This document shows positions 1 to 9,403 of a DNA stretch of 64,000 bases, piece by piece. Location of the stretch: positions 117,990 to 181,989 of the forward strand of contig NZ_JAGTXB010000016.1 of the NCBI RefSeq assembly GCF_018224885.1, read 5' to 3'. Source of the DNA: Chitinophaga hostae. Its GTDB lineage: Bacteria > Bacteroidota > Bacteroidia > Chitinophagales > Chitinophagaceae. The stretch's first letter is position 1. Each line of letters starts with the position of its first letter. A model generated the notes under the pieces. The model made no database searches, was not told the DNA's origin, and was given only the letters and a program-made list of their open reading frames with translations. The translations under genes were made by a program, and so were the position numbers.

Positions 1-682
1 GCCAGTTATATACTACGCCATCGAGGTGGTTGGCTGATACCCAGTCGTCCGGAAGGTAGGTCCAGCCCGAGTTATTGTATACGCCTTTTTGTTCTACTTC
101 ACTTACGATCCAGATGTTCAGGTATTTTTCAGAAGGCCAGTAAGAAATACTTTTCACTGCCGCACCGGTACCATCCGGAGAGCGGCCATCCAGGTCGTTA
201 TAGTGATATGTAACGCCCGTAGTGGCATTCCCCTGTGGGTCAATATCTGCGAGGCGAAAAGTAATATGCAGATTGGCGGCGAGACCGATGAAGCGCGGGT
301 CAACCTGGTTATGATCCGCATTCGCCAGGTTATAGTCCTGGTTAAGGATATCAATGGCAGAACGAATCTGCTCCATTGTTACCTTATAGGGATTGACGGG
401 GTCATTGATATGAAAAACCACCGGTATGGTGTATTGCACGGGTTGCAACGGCGCCATTTGCCTTTGCATACGCAATGCGGATATCATCTTCCTGATCTTT
501 ACTTCCTGATTTCGGGCCGCCTGCAGGGATGCAGGATGTTTCTTATACAATTCCTGCATAGCACGGGAAGAAGAACAGTGATCCGGCAACGGCGCCGGTT
601 CATTTTTTTGCTGCGCCGAAACACCCAGGCTCATTGCCGCGCATAGCAAGGCCCCTATTATCTTTCGAGATAAATGTAACAT
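1..682 (-). CDS. Exported M43 (pappalysin/cytophagalysin-like) metalloprotease, N-terminal part
   Basis: Read on the minus strand, an open frame starts at the ATG at 682-680 and runs off the left edge, so only about 227 N-terminal residues are visible. A signal peptide ending in VSAQ covers roughly residues 1-24. A propeptide-like stretch follows, then VQYTIPVVFHI, which is typical of the start of the M43 catalytic domain, and later KYLNIWIV. The zinc motif HExxHxxGxxH lies beyond the window, so catalysis cannot be confirmed. Such proteins are secreted proteases, often with a C-terminal sorting domain. A 185-residue frame on the other strand of the same stretch is a shadow. Confidence 0.72.
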   Translation of the reverse strand, partial: MLHLSRKIIGALLCAAMSLGVSAQQKNEPAPLPDHCSSSRAMQELYKKHPASLQAARNQEVKIRKMISALRMQRQMAPLQPVQYTIPVVFHINDPVNPYKVTMEQIRSAIDILNQDYNLANADHNQVDPRFIGLAANLHITFRLADIDPQGNATTGVTYHYNDLDGRSPDGTGAAVKSISYWPSEKYLNIWIVSEVEQKGVYNNSGWTYLPDDWVSANHLDGVVYNW

Positions 683-1166
683 ACAAGGATTTTAGGAATG
701 AAAATGAGTATAACAGCAGGTAGCAGTACGCTACCGGCTAAGAGATCAATTAACAGGCAGTAAAGCCCGGGATGGCATTAATGGTAAAATGGTCTAGTAC
801 ATAAAATGTAGTTTATGAGTGAGGAGATAAGGAACCGGAAATATTGTTTTGGTACAAAATTCAGGATAGTTGATTCAATGTGATTTTGGTTGAATTACAA
901 GAGTCCACAAATGGTCTTCATAAACGGGATACCGGGCGCTGCTTCGATTTTGATTTTGTTGTATTACGAATTTAATGTAACCCCTGCTGACTATCTATGC
1001 TGAAATTGACAGCTTCTTTGCCGATATTAACCTTTCTCAAAAACAGCTTGCTACAACCGGGTTAAAATAAGTGCAGTTATAGTTAATTCCTGCAAACAGT
1101 AGTCAGGCAAAGAATAGCATATTTGACAAAGTGCTCTTTACATCACGCACTGGAAAACATTTTACT
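683..1166. other. Intergenic region between divergent genes
   Basis: About 480 AT-rich bases separate the divergent protease and peptide-transporter genes. I find no convincing ORF, RNA gene or repeat. A possible rightward -7 box, CATATTTG at 1118-1125 (one mismatch to TAnnTTTG), would start transcription near 1131. That favours the ATG at 1167 over the upstream GTG at 1131 for the transporter. Confidence 0.35.
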
Positions 1167-2885
1167 ATGCCTGTAAATTCCCGGCAAGCGCCGCATCCTA
1201 AAGGACTCTATATCCTGTTTGCAACAGAAATGTGGGAGCGGTTTAATTACTATGGTATGCGTGCCGTACTAATCCTTTACATGACCAAAGCTTTGTTATT
1301 CAGCAAAGTGTTTGCAGCTAATCTGTATGGCAGCTATACAGGTTTGATTTACCTTACTCCCTTACTGGGCGGCTATATCGCCGACCGCTACTGGGGCAAC
1401 AGGCGCGCTATTATTGCAGGCGGCATCGTAATGGTGGTGGGAGAAGCTATTCTTTTTTGCAGCAGCTCCTGTTATCACAGCGCACCGCAGGTATCGCTGT
1501 TATTGTTTTTCTCCGGTCTGGGTTGTATGATTGCCGGGAATGGCTTCTTTAAACCAAACATATCTTCGTTGGTAGGGCAACTATATCCGGAAGACGATAA
1601 ACGAAAAGATACGGCCTATACCATCTTCTACATGGGTATTAATACCGGTGGTGCGCTGGGGCCTTTAATTTGCGGATTAGCCGGCGACACCGGCGATCCT
1701 GCTGATTTCAGGTGGGCCTTTCTTGCCGGTGGGGTGAGTATGATTATCAGTGTAATTGTGCAAAGCATCTTTCATCACCGGTATGTAACAGATCCGGCGG
1801 GAAATGTACTGGGCCTCACACCGCAACAGGCGCCGGTAAATCTTTTGAAGCCCCTGGTGATGATCAGCGGACTCGCGCTCACGTCCTTGTTGATGATTGG
1901 TTTACTATACCTGGATGTGGAGGTTGTGAATTACTTATCGTACCTGTTGCTGGCAGCGGTATTGTTGATAGCGGTAATTATTTTCAGAGATCCGTCACTT
2001 ACCCGGATGGAGAAACAGCGGGTCAAAGTAATTTTTATCATTTCTTTTTTTGTGATTTTCTTCTGGGCTGCTTTTGAGCAGGCAGGCGCATCGCTGACTT
2101 TTTTTGCAGATGAACAAACCAACAGGCATCTGAACTGGAGAATACCGCGGTGGTCTGTACAGTTGGTATCGGTATTGCTGCTCTATGTATTGTTCCGGTG
2201 TTTCCACCGCGCCGGGAAACGGTTAGGTTCCGCGCAGGATCGGTTACTACAACACACAGTATATGGCCTGTTACTGCTATTCCTGTTGGGTATTACCGGG
2301 GTTAATGCATATTTTCTTTCCATGCATAAAAATTTCATTTTATTGGATGAAATACCTGCCAGCCTGTTTCTTTCATTAGGCTCGATCTGCATCGTTATTT
2401 TTGCGCCATTCTTTGCGTGGTTATGGCCACAACTGGGAAAGTATGAGCCGCCTGCTCCTGTTAAAATTGCACTGGGATTATTGCTGCTGTCGCTGGGTTA
2501 TTTATGGATCACCTTTGGCGTACGATCTGCCGGAACAGGTATCAAGGTAAGCATCATCTGGATTACCGGGATGTATGCGCTGCATTCTTTCGGAGAACTC
2601 TGTTTATCGCCGATAGGACTTTCGCTGGTGAATAAGCTATCGCCGCTTAAATTTTCATCGCTGCTGATGGCGGTATGGTTTCTGGCTACAGCAGCGGCTA
2701 ATAAGCTGGCGGGTGTATTGAGTACTTTATATCCTGAAAAAGGCCGGATCATTAGTTTAGCAGGATATGCTATTCATACTCCTTATGATTTCTTTTTGTT
2801 GTTTGTTGTGATGGTTGCGGCGGCCGCCGTGATTTTATTATTGTTTTCAAGATGGTTGTCGGGGCTCATGCCGGTCCGGAAATAA
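1167..2885 (+). CDS. POT family proton-dependent oligopeptide transporter
   Basis: This inner-membrane symporter of the major facilitator superfamily imports di- and tripeptides with protons. Near the N terminus the frame shows HPKGLYILFATEMWERF followed by NYYGMRA, which contains the ExxER motif that couples proton and peptide binding in POT proteins. FYMGINTGGALGP is the second family signature (PTR2). About 12-14 hydrophobic helices fill the 572 residues, a normal length. I chose the ATG at 1167 over an in-frame GTG at 1131 because conserved sequence begins just after it. The gene converges on a peptidase operon, so peptide use may be a shared theme. The exact substrate range cannot be read from sequence. 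Confidence 0.9.
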   Translation: MPVNSRQAPHPKGLYILFATEMWERFNYYGMRAVLILYMTKALLFSKVFAANLYGSYTGLIYLTPLLGGYIADRYWGNRRAIIAGGIVMVVGEAILFCSSSCYHSAPQVSLLLFFSGLGCMIAGNGFFKPNISSLVGQLYPEDDKRKDTAYTIFYMGINTGGALGPLICGLAGDTGDPADFRWAFLAGGVSMIISVIVQSIFHHRYVTDPAGNVLGLTPQQAPVNLLKPLVMISGLALTSLLMIGLLYLDVEVVNYLSYLLLAAVLLIAVIIFRDPSLTRMEKQRVKVIFIISFFVIFFWAAFEQAGASLTFFADEQTNRHLNWRIPRWSVQLVSVLLLYVLFRCFHRAGKRLGSAQDRLLQHTVYGLLLLFLLGITGVNAYFLSMHKNFILLDEIPASLFLSLGSICIVIFAPFFAWLWPQLGKYEPPAPVKIALGLLLLSLGYLWITFGVRSAGTGIKVSIIWITGMYALHSFGELCLSPIGLSLVNKLSPLKFSSLLMAVWFLATAAANKLAGVLSTLYPEKGRIISLAGYAIHTPYDFFLLFVVMVAAAAVILLLFSRWLSGLMPVRK

Positions 2886-2888
2886 AAA

Positions 2889-2923
2889 GAGGCCTCCTAT
2901 ACGCGGTGCTGTATGGAGGCCTC
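2889..2923. terminator. Bidirectional intrinsic terminator
   Basis: Nine perfect base pairs (gaggcctcc at 2889-2897 with ggaggcctc at 2915-2923) continue past one bulged base into four more pairs. The hairpin lies between the convergent transporter and DUF885 genes. A-rich sequence on the left and a later TTATTTT on the right suit termination in both directions. Confidence 0.7.
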
Positions 2924-2928
2924 CCCTG

Positions 2929-4227
2929 TTATTTTGCTTTGATCAGATCGGCGGGTGTAATTTCGTTGCTTAACAAATAGCCAAAGGTATCCCAGCGTTT
3001 ATCCGGATGCCCTGCGGTATTTACATCAATGTATTGTTTGATCAGGTCCTGTCCATAGTTATAATTGATCACATAACTGCGGTTTTTCTTAATGAACAAT
3101 AATCCTTTGGCGGCAGACTCGCGGTTGAGCAGCGTATAGTTCAGCAGCCATTGTGTGGCAACGGAATCGGACATGGCGCCACTCAGCAGGCCCCTGGCTA
3201 CTTCGTTACGTGCGTAGTTAAGCTTTCCTTTTATGGCCAGTGCTTTAAAATAGGTATCTGTTCCGGTGGTATCCAGTCCTGCCAGTGGCAATAGTACATT
3301 CTTAGTGTACACTGCTTTTTCTTCCCCGGGAAAAGCCATTTCAATGCCGTAATTGGCGCTACCTTCTGCAATCAATGATTGGGGACTGAACAATGGGTAC
3401 AAGCATATTTCCACCCATCCCTTGTCGCGATAAAGGTTTTTCTCCAGCAGCATATTATAAACATGGTGACCCGGATACCCTTCATGACAGGCCAGGTCTA
3501 TTGCTTTTTCGATAAAGATCTGCAGATCTGCGCTCACCTGGATCAGGCTGTTGTAATGCCCCTTATACCAGTTATAACCCATCCATGATTTACCACTTAC
3601 ATATTCCAGGGTGAAGTGTTCTGTTTCCGGCAAAGCATAATGTTCCAGGGTGCGCTTACGCGCTTCCGCAATGGCGGTTTTAAAAACAGTATCCAGTTTA
3701 TCATGGGGAATAATAAAGCGGTTGGCAAATTGCTGGTAACGCTCTACTACCGGCCCTTTCCCTGGCAACAGGCTATCCAGTTCAGCTATCAGCGACTGGT
3801 AATACTTTTCCGGGTAGGCCGGCGCCACGGCGCCAAACAAATCTTTTGATTCTGCATCGAAAGACTCATACTCCCCGGAAAATATTTTTATGCGTCGGCC
3901 AAAAGCGGCGAGTTGCTGGGTGATCCAGTTTGTCCTGGTGCGGACCGTATCATTCTTTGTTTCCGCTGCAATTTGTTGCAGCGATTTCTTCAACGCAGCT
4001 ACTTCCGTCAGAAAGCTGTCTTTGGGAAAGGTGGACTGCTTAGAAACGGGTTTTAATGAATCCGGGCCATAATAGGCATCTACAAAGTCTGTATCATATT
4101 GCCCAATGGCTAGTCCGAGGCGTACATATTTTTCGGCCAGGTCATTCAACGAGGCACTTTCCTCTTTCCGGGCAGTACAGGACAGTATCAATAAAACAGG
4201 CAGTAGTAACAATAGTTGTTTTTTCAT
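2929..4227 (-). CDS. DUF885-family zinc peptidase-like lipoprotein
   Basis: The start MKKQLLLLLPVLLILSC is a lipoprotein signal with Cys17 as the lipidated residue, so the 432-residue protein should be anchored on the periplasmic side of a membrane. The central motif ACHEGYPGHH, followed about 35-40 residues later by a glutamate in IAEGSANYG, matches the metal-site pattern of DUF885 proteins, which are thought to be zinc peptidases. It lies 13 bp downstream of the aminopeptidase P gene and is probably cotranscribed with it. The substrate is unknown. A role in periplasmic peptide breakdown is inferred from the motif and the neighbour. Confidence 0.82.
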   Translation of the reverse strand: MKKQLLLLLPVLLILSCTARKEESASLNDLAEKYVRLGLAIGQYDTDFVDAYYGPDSLKPVSKQSTFPKDSFLTEVAALKKSLQQIAAETKNDTVRTRTNWITQQLAAFGRRIKIFSGEYESFDAESKDLFGAVAPAYPEKYYQSLIAELDSLLPGKGPVVERYQQFANRFIIPHDKLDTVFKTAIAEARKRTLEHYALPETEHFTLEYVSGKSWMGYNWYKGHYNSLIQVSADLQIFIEKAIDLACHEGYPGHHVYNMLLEKNLYRDKGWVEICLYPLFSPQSLIAEGSANYGIEMAFPGEEKAVYTKNVLLPLAGLDTTGTDTYFKALAIKGKLNYARNEVARGLLSGAMSDSVATQWLLNYTLLNRESAAKGLLFIKKNRSYVINYNYGQDLIKQYIDVNTAGHPDKRWDTFGYLLSNEITPADLIKAK

Positions 4228-4240
4228 GTAACGGGCAATT

Positions 4241-5629
4241 TTATAAAGCGATCAGGTTTTCGATATCGGTGGCGGTAGTAGCGAAAGGCCGGCCCAGCTT
4301 GCGGCCGCCGTTGGCCGTGATGAGGAAATTATCTTCTACCCGTACACCTCCGAAATCGTTATAGGCCGCCAGTTTCCCGTAATTGATAAACTGTTCATGT
4401 TTACCCTCCGACTGCCAGGCGGCGGTGAGGAGCGGATTGAAATAGATACCAGGTTCTATGGTAAATACAAATCCTTCTTCCAGCTCCCGTCCAAGGCGCA
4501 GTGATTTTAGTCCGAATTCCGTGCTCTTTTTCAGAGAGTCGGTATACCCTACATATTCTTCTCCCAGGTTCTCCATGTCATGAATATCCAGTCCCATCAT
4601 ATGTCCCAGACCGCAAGGGAAAAACAGGGTATGTGCGCCTGCGTTCACCGCTTCTGCGGCATTGCCTTTCATGATGCCTATCTCCGTAAGCCCCTGTACC
4701 AGCTTTTCGCAGGCCAGCAGGTGCACGTCTTTATAGCGTATACCGGGACGAATGGCATCAGCCGCCGCCTGGTAGGCGTTGTGTACAATGTCGTATATTT
4801 CCTTTTGCACGGTGCTGAACTTCTTATTCACGGGATGTGTGCGGGTAAGATCACCGGCATAATGCATGGCATTTTCGGCACCACAATCACATAATACCAA
4901 CTGGCCGTTTTGCAAAGGCGTATGATGCGGGTGATTATGCAGGAACTGTCCATTTACGGTAAGAATTACCGGGAAAGAAATATTACCGCCTCCGGCGATG
5001 GCTACCGCCTGCAAGCCGCCTGCTATCTCCGTTTCTGTAACGCCTGCCGCTGCCAGCTCCATTGCTTTCAGCTGCATATCGATGGTAGTATTTACCGCAG
5101 CTTCTATTTCACGCAGTTCCTCGTCCGTTTTCACCTCCCGTTGGCGAACAATAGCTTTGATCAATGTTACGGACACACTTTGCGGGATCAGCGCAACGGG
5201 AATATCCAGCCATGCACTCAGCTTCACGGTAATACCGGCCAGGTAGGGCGGCAGAAAATGAACAGGTTGACCGCTGTTTCTGCAGCGCAGCAAAAAATCC
5301 GGCAACGCAGCAGCAGGCCTTACCTCTGTAATCCCCGCCTTTGCCGCCTGGGAAGCTAAGGAGTCCGCAGGCCCCATCCACATGATCTCTTCAATGGTGT
5401 ATTCATCGCCGAACAATATCTCCCGGTTATTATCTATATCAATAACAAACGTAAGGCCCGGACGGTCAATACCGGCAAAGTATAAAAAGCAGCTATCCTG
5501 CCGGAACGGGTAGATATTATCCTTGTAGTTCATACTGCTATCATCGTTTCCGGGCAGTAGAATAATGCCGCTGCCAATATCTGTTTGCAGTTTGTTTCTC
5601 CTTTTGGTGTACGTTTCTTGTGAAAACAC
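4241..5629 (-). CDS. Xaa-Pro aminopeptidase (M24B, aminopeptidase P-like)
   Basis: The protein removes an N-terminal residue that precedes proline, using a dinuclear metal site. The N-terminal domain (about 1-170) is the creatinase-type fold. The C-terminal pita-bread domain shows all metal ligands: Asp in LVLCDCGAEN, Asp in YAGDLTRTHP, His in GLGHMMGLDIHD, Glu in FTIEPGIYF and Glu in GVRVEDNFLI. At 462 residues it is normal for the family, and no signal peptide is evident, so it is probably cytoplasmic. It is the first gene of an operon with the DUF885 lipoprotein. Confidence 0.92.
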   Translation of the reverse strand: MFSQETYTKRRNKLQTDIGSGIILLPGNDDSSMNYKDNIYPFRQDSCFLYFAGIDRPGLTFVIDIDNNREILFGDEYTIEEIMWMGPADSLASQAAKAGITEVRPAAALPDFLLRCRNSGQPVHFLPPYLAGITVKLSAWLDIPVALIPQSVSVTLIKAIVRQREVKTDEELREIEAAVNTTIDMQLKAMELAAAGVTETEIAGGLQAVAIAGGGNISFPVILTVNGQFLHNHPHHTPLQNGQLVLCDCGAENAMHYAGDLTRTHPVNKKFSTVQKEIYDIVHNAYQAAADAIRPGIRYKDVHLLACEKLVQGLTEIGIMKGNAAEAVNAGAHTLFFPCGLGHMMGLDIHDMENLGEEYVGYTDSLKKSTEFGLKSLRLGRELEEGFVFTIEPGIYFNPLLTAAWQSEGKHEQFINYGKLAAYNDFGGVRVEDNFLITANGGRKLGRPFATTATDIENLIAL

Positions 5630-5731
5630 TGGAATATTGTTTTATGATGGATGTTGCTATTACGGGTTTAAAATTAGCTAACAAACCTCAATAATAAGTC
5701 AATAGGTTAAAAAGAGCGGATAGCGGGTTAA

Positions 5732-8209
5732 TTATTGCAAAGAACCACCCACCCCTCTCCTCCTCCGCTCAGGATACTTAGGCATTTCCTCCGGTTCCTT
5801 CTCCTCACTGCTTTTATGCGCCCCGCCAAACCGCCAATTAAATGCGATAGCAACCGACCGGTTATAGTAACGGGTAACTGACTGACTCTGGAAATTAGGC
5901 GCCATCGCTATGCTGCGCTGTTGGAGGTTAGCCTGGAAAGGGTTGACAAACGAAAGCGTAATCCTCCCCTGTTTCTTCAGCACTTCTTTTTGAATAGCCA
6001 TACGGTAGGTATACTCCGAAGTATTTTTGCCTTGCAGGGTAATAAAACCATTGCTATAATCGCCGGATAATTCGAACGTGTAGCCGTTTGAAATAGTATA
6101 AGAGGTGTTTATATTAAAAGAGTGAAAGAACCCGCTGTTACCAATCTGCAAGGCCTTACTATTAAACCATACCTGGTATAGCTCCAGCCCTCCGTTAATG
6201 GTCCAGTTATCATTGAACTGGGTATACGCATTGATATTTGTACCCAGCCGTTTACCGGACGCTATATTTTGGGGTAAGGTTCGTGAAATACCGCTGCTAT
6301 CAACGGTCAACAGCGACTCTATCGAATTTGAACTGAAGTTAAAATAAATGCTGCTGACTAAATTGAGACCGGAAGGGGCATTGTAAATATGAGAAGCCTC
6401 CAGCGAACGTGTAAGCTCCGGACGCAGGCGGGGATTGCCCATCGTCAGGTTACGGGGGTCGCTCGCATCCGTATAAGGATTGAGATCCCAGATGAAAGGC
6501 CGCCGAATGCGCTCGGTATAACTAAACTTGAGTTCGTGTATTTCGTTTAACTTTTTCGCTATAAGTATATTGGGAACCAGGTTGCTGAAATTCGCTTTAA
6601 ACGGAGGCTTGGCTCCTTTGAAACCAGCTGCTATCCTGGTAAACTCGTAGCGGGCGCCCACACGGAAACGCCAGTTGTTTTTTGTCTGAAAATCCGTACT
6701 GATATAGGCGGCAACGATATCCTGGAAATATCTCATGGAGTCGCTGCGCTGCAAATCCGGCTTCAGATCATTACTGCCGCGATTGTCAATATTATTATAA
6801 ACAGCATAATTACTTACAGCATCGTTTTTACTCAACCGCACTCCCATTTCGGCAAAACTGCTGCCCGCTTTATTGAATGGATGCGTATAATCTGCCTGGA
6901 AACTATAATCTTTACTTAGCCCTGAATTGGGGCTTATCTCACGAAAAAAATGTTGTCCGGCAGGCGTAAACTGATCGGTATTATAATTGGAGCGATCTTT
7001 AGAGCGGCTTAGGTTTCCCAGCAGCTGCAGCTCCTGTTTGGCGCGTTGATAGCGCTTCACATAGTTGAAGGAAAGGTCAAAGTAATGGTAACTTCCTTTC
7101 TGGTCGCTGCTTTGATTATACTCCGTAGCTTTTCCCATGTCGTCATAATGATTATACAAACTGTTTTTCACCGGCCATTGTTCATGCCAGTAAGAAAGTG
7201 TGACACCAATTTTTTGGGTTGAATCAGGCCGATATTCCGTTCCCATTTCCAGGCTTGCTCCTTTCGTCTTTTGCGTCATATCGGAACGTTGCGTAAGACT
7301 ACCGGTGTTTTGCCCATTGTAAAACAAAAGCCGGCTCAATTCAGCATTCCTGCGCTCCTGCTCAAAAATACCACTGCCCATAAAATTAAAGTCGATCTTC
7401 TTACGCGATATATTTAAACCAACACCGGCGGTTTGTTCCCGGTTCCCGGCGCTTATGTCAATGTTACCAGCCGTGCTTTTTATCTTTTCCCTGGTGATGA
7501 TATTAATAACGCCGGCGGCGCCCTCAGCTTCATACCTGGCCGACGGGGCAGTAATTACTTCAATGGACTGTATAGTGCTGGCGGGGATCATCTTTAAGGC
7601 TTCCTTCAGGTTTTTAGCAAGAATGCCTGATGGAAGGCCGTTAAGCAGAATTTTAATATTTGAATTTCCCCGCAGATTCACGGCGCCATCTGCGCTGACG
7701 GTTACCATGGGTGCCTTCCGCAGCACATCCGCCGCAGTTCCGCTCCTGTTTCCAATGTCCGCAGCCGCATTATATACCAGTTTATCCCCCTTGCTTTGAA
7801 CCAGTGGCTTACGCTTTTTCACCTCGAATTCATGCAGTTGCGTGCTTTGCTTTAACAGGGGAAATGAAACAATGTCCGTTGCGGATTCCTTCACCTCCAT
7901 GGTTCCGGAATACGGCTCATAACCTGTATGGGAAATGCGCAGCGAATAAGTTCCTCTTGCAGGTACTACTATAGTGAACCGGCCTTGTTTGTCTGTCAGC
8001 GTGGTTTTGACAATGGTGTTGATCTTATCTTTCAGTACGATGGTGGTCGATTCAAGCGGCCTGTTTTCAAAGGCATCAAACACCACACCTTTGACCTGGA
8101 GCGACGCTGCATCGCCGGAAACCACGGATTGCGCCCTAACCGGTATCGAAATTATTATTAAGATTAAAGCAGCGAGAAGTTTATCTTTCATCTGATATAC
8201 AGTTTTCAT
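5732..8209 (-). CDS. Outer-membrane beta-barrel receptor (TonB-dependent receptor-like)
   Basis: I chose the ATG at 8209 because it gives a normal signal peptide (MKTVYQMKDKLLAALILI, ending in VRAQ). A second in-frame ATG at 8191 is also possible, and the longer frame to 8260 has no sensible N terminus. A carboxypeptidase-regulatory-like beta-sandwich (about residues 35-110) is followed by a plug domain with VNLRGNSNIKILLNG and ITAPSARYEAEGAAGVINI. The remaining roughly 550 residues are beta-barrel strands. No strong TonB box is seen. The divergent LytS/LytTR pair is a common partner of this receptor group in Bacteroidota and may control it. The ligand is unknown. Confidence 0.85.
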   Translation of the reverse strand: MKTVYQMKDKLLAALILIIISIPVRAQSVVSGDAASLQVKGVVFDAFENRPLESTTIVLKDKINTIVKTTLTDKQGRFTIVVPARGTYSLRISHTGYEPYSGTMEVKESATDIVSFPLLKQSTQLHEFEVKKRKPLVQSKGDKLVYNAAADIGNRSGTAADVLRKAPMVTVSADGAVNLRGNSNIKILLNGLPSGILAKNLKEALKMIPASTIQSIEVITAPSARYEAEGAAGVINIITREKIKSTAGNIDISAGNREQTAGVGLNISRKKIDFNFMGSGIFEQERRNAELSRLLFYNGQNTGSLTQRSDMTQKTKGASLEMGTEYRPDSTQKIGVTLSYWHEQWPVKNSLYNHYDDMGKATEYNQSSDQKGSYHYFDLSFNYVKRYQRAKQELQLLGNLSRSKDRSNYNTDQFTPAGQHFFREISPNSGLSKDYSFQADYTHPFNKAGSSFAEMGVRLSKNDAVSNYAVYNNIDNRGSNDLKPDLQRSDSMRYFQDIVAAYISTDFQTKNNWRFRVGARYEFTRIAAGFKGAKPPFKANFSNLVPNILIAKKLNEIHELKFSYTERIRRPFIWDLNPYTDASDPRNLTMGNPRLRPELTRSLEASHIYNAPSGLNLVSSIYFNFSSNSIESLLTVDSSGISRTLPQNIASGKRLGTNINAYTQFNDNWTINGGLELYQVWFNSKALQIGNSGFFHSFNINTSYTISNGYTFELSGDYSNGFITLQGKNTSEYTYRMAIQKEVLKKQGRITLSFVNPFQANLQQRSIAMAPNFQSQSVTRYYNRSVAIAFNWRFGGAHKSSEEKEPEEMPKYPERRRRGVGGSLQ

Positions 8210-8286
8210 ATTGACCTTTATAATCCAGCCGCTGCAAAAGAAAATGTTTATTTTTCCCACAGGAAATGAGAATGAGCAAAGCCGCT

Positions 8287-8319
8287 ATTTAAATGACGAA
8301 CGTCTTTCATCATTTAAAT
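8287..8319. promoter_or_regulatory. Inverted repeat between divergent receptor and LytS/LytTR genes
   Basis: ATTTAAATGA at 8287-8296 is perfectly repeated in inverted orientation at 8310-8319, and a smaller palindrome (gacg-aa-cgtc, 8295-8304) overlaps the left arm. It lies midway between the two divergent genes, where a shared operator would be expected. Binding by the neighbouring LytTR regulator is only a guess, because LytTR proteins usually bind direct repeats. Confidence 0.4.
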
Positions 8320-8380
8320 TTTACAGATAGATGTAAAAATCTGACATTGGTGGTCAGGAAAACTATAGGAGAAAAAAGCT

Positions 8381-9400
8381 ATGACAAATTGGTTCAAAAA
8401 GCGTTACCTGCAGGAGATTGGGATATTCGTAGCCATGTTCATTCTTACCATGGTGAATCAATTCTTCCAACTGGATTCGTTCAATGCTTTTCTCAAAGGG
8501 CTGGTATTTTTTATAGTAATATATGCAATGGCACAGCTCCATTGGCAGCTCATTTTCCCTTTATTCTGGAACAGGAAGTATAAGCAATATGCAATGGCTA
8601 CTTTGGGTGCCTTATTTCTCGGTATCCTGATCCTTTGGCCCATAGATTACTTCTGGATCGATCCGGATACGTTTCGGCAGGAGCATATTCTTTCTATTTT
8701 ACTGTACTATTTTGTTATCAATATTGCCAGTGTAAGTACCATTATCTTTTTGTTCCTGATCAGACAGCATGCCTCGCAGATCCGCAAAAGAACGGAAGAT
8801 AAACTGCTGCTGGCAGAAATGAATATAAGGTTATTACATGCCCAGCTGAACCCCCATTTTCTTTTCAACATGTTTAATAACCTCTATGGTGTGAGCCTGG
8901 CCGAACCCGATCGTGTTCCCAACCTGATTTTGAAACTGTCGCAATTAATGCGATATCAGCTTGAAGATGGCCGGAAGCCCGCCGTTCCGCTGCAGGAAGA
9001 GATCTCCTTTATAGAAAATTACATCTCCATAGAAAAAGAACGGGTAGGAAAGCGCTGCGAAATTTTATTCTCTGTGCAATCCGGCAACCAGGAATCGGCA
9101 AAGGTGGCCATTGCCCCGTTAATCCTTATTACGCTGATAGAAAATGCGTTTAAACATAGCATCACTACTTCGGGAAACTCATTTGTTCATACCAATATCC
9201 TGTTAGCCGAACGGGCATTAACAGTTGACATTGTAAACTCAATGGGAGATCTCCCTCTTAAAAGCGGCTCAACGGGCATTGGTCTCGCAACCATCCGTGA
9301 GCGCCTGGAGCTATTGTATGCGGGGAAATATAACCTGGACATCACTCAAAACGAAACTGAGTTCAGGATCATTTTAAAAATGCAATTAAATTATCAGTAG
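8381..9400 (+). CDS. LytS/YehU-type sensor histidine kinase
   Basis: Four hydrophobic helices (about residues 12-125) form a membrane sensor module without a large periplasmic domain. The cytoplasmic His_kinase domain carries HAQLNPHFLFNMFNN, with His159 the likely phosphorylated residue, followed by a compact ATPase domain with IENAFKHS and GIGLATIRERL. The start is supported by an unusually good ribosome-binding site, AGGAG, about nine bases upstream. The response regulator follows after only three bases, so the two form an operon. The signal is unknown; the divergent outer-membrane receptor suggests an envelope or nutrient cue. Confidence 0.92.
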   Translation: MTNWFKKRYLQEIGIFVAMFILTMVNQFFQLDSFNAFLKGLVFFIVIYAMAQLHWQLIFPLFWNRKYKQYAMATLGALFLGILILWPIDYFWIDPDTFRQEHILSILLYYFVINIASVSTIIFLFLIRQHASQIRKRTEDKLLLAEMNIRLLHAQLNPHFLFNMFNNLYGVSLAEPDRVPNLILKLSQLMRYQLEDGRKPAVPLQEEISFIENYISIEKERVGKRCEILFSVQSGNQESAKVAIAPLILITLIENAFKHSITTSGNSFVHTNILLAERALTVDIVNSMGDLPLKSGSTGIGLATIRERLELLYAGKYNLDITQNETEFRIILKMQLNYQ

Positions 9401-9403
9401 CCT

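Noticed and set aside
89..646. 185-residue plus-strand frame at the left edge
   Set aside because: It lies opposite the protease frame, which has a signal peptide and family motifs. The plus-strand translation has no recognisable sequence and an improbable composition.
1131..1166. GTG at 1131 as start of the peptide transporter
   Set aside because: Conserved sequence begins after the ATG at 1167, and the possible promoter at 1118-1125 would place the transcription start at about 1131.
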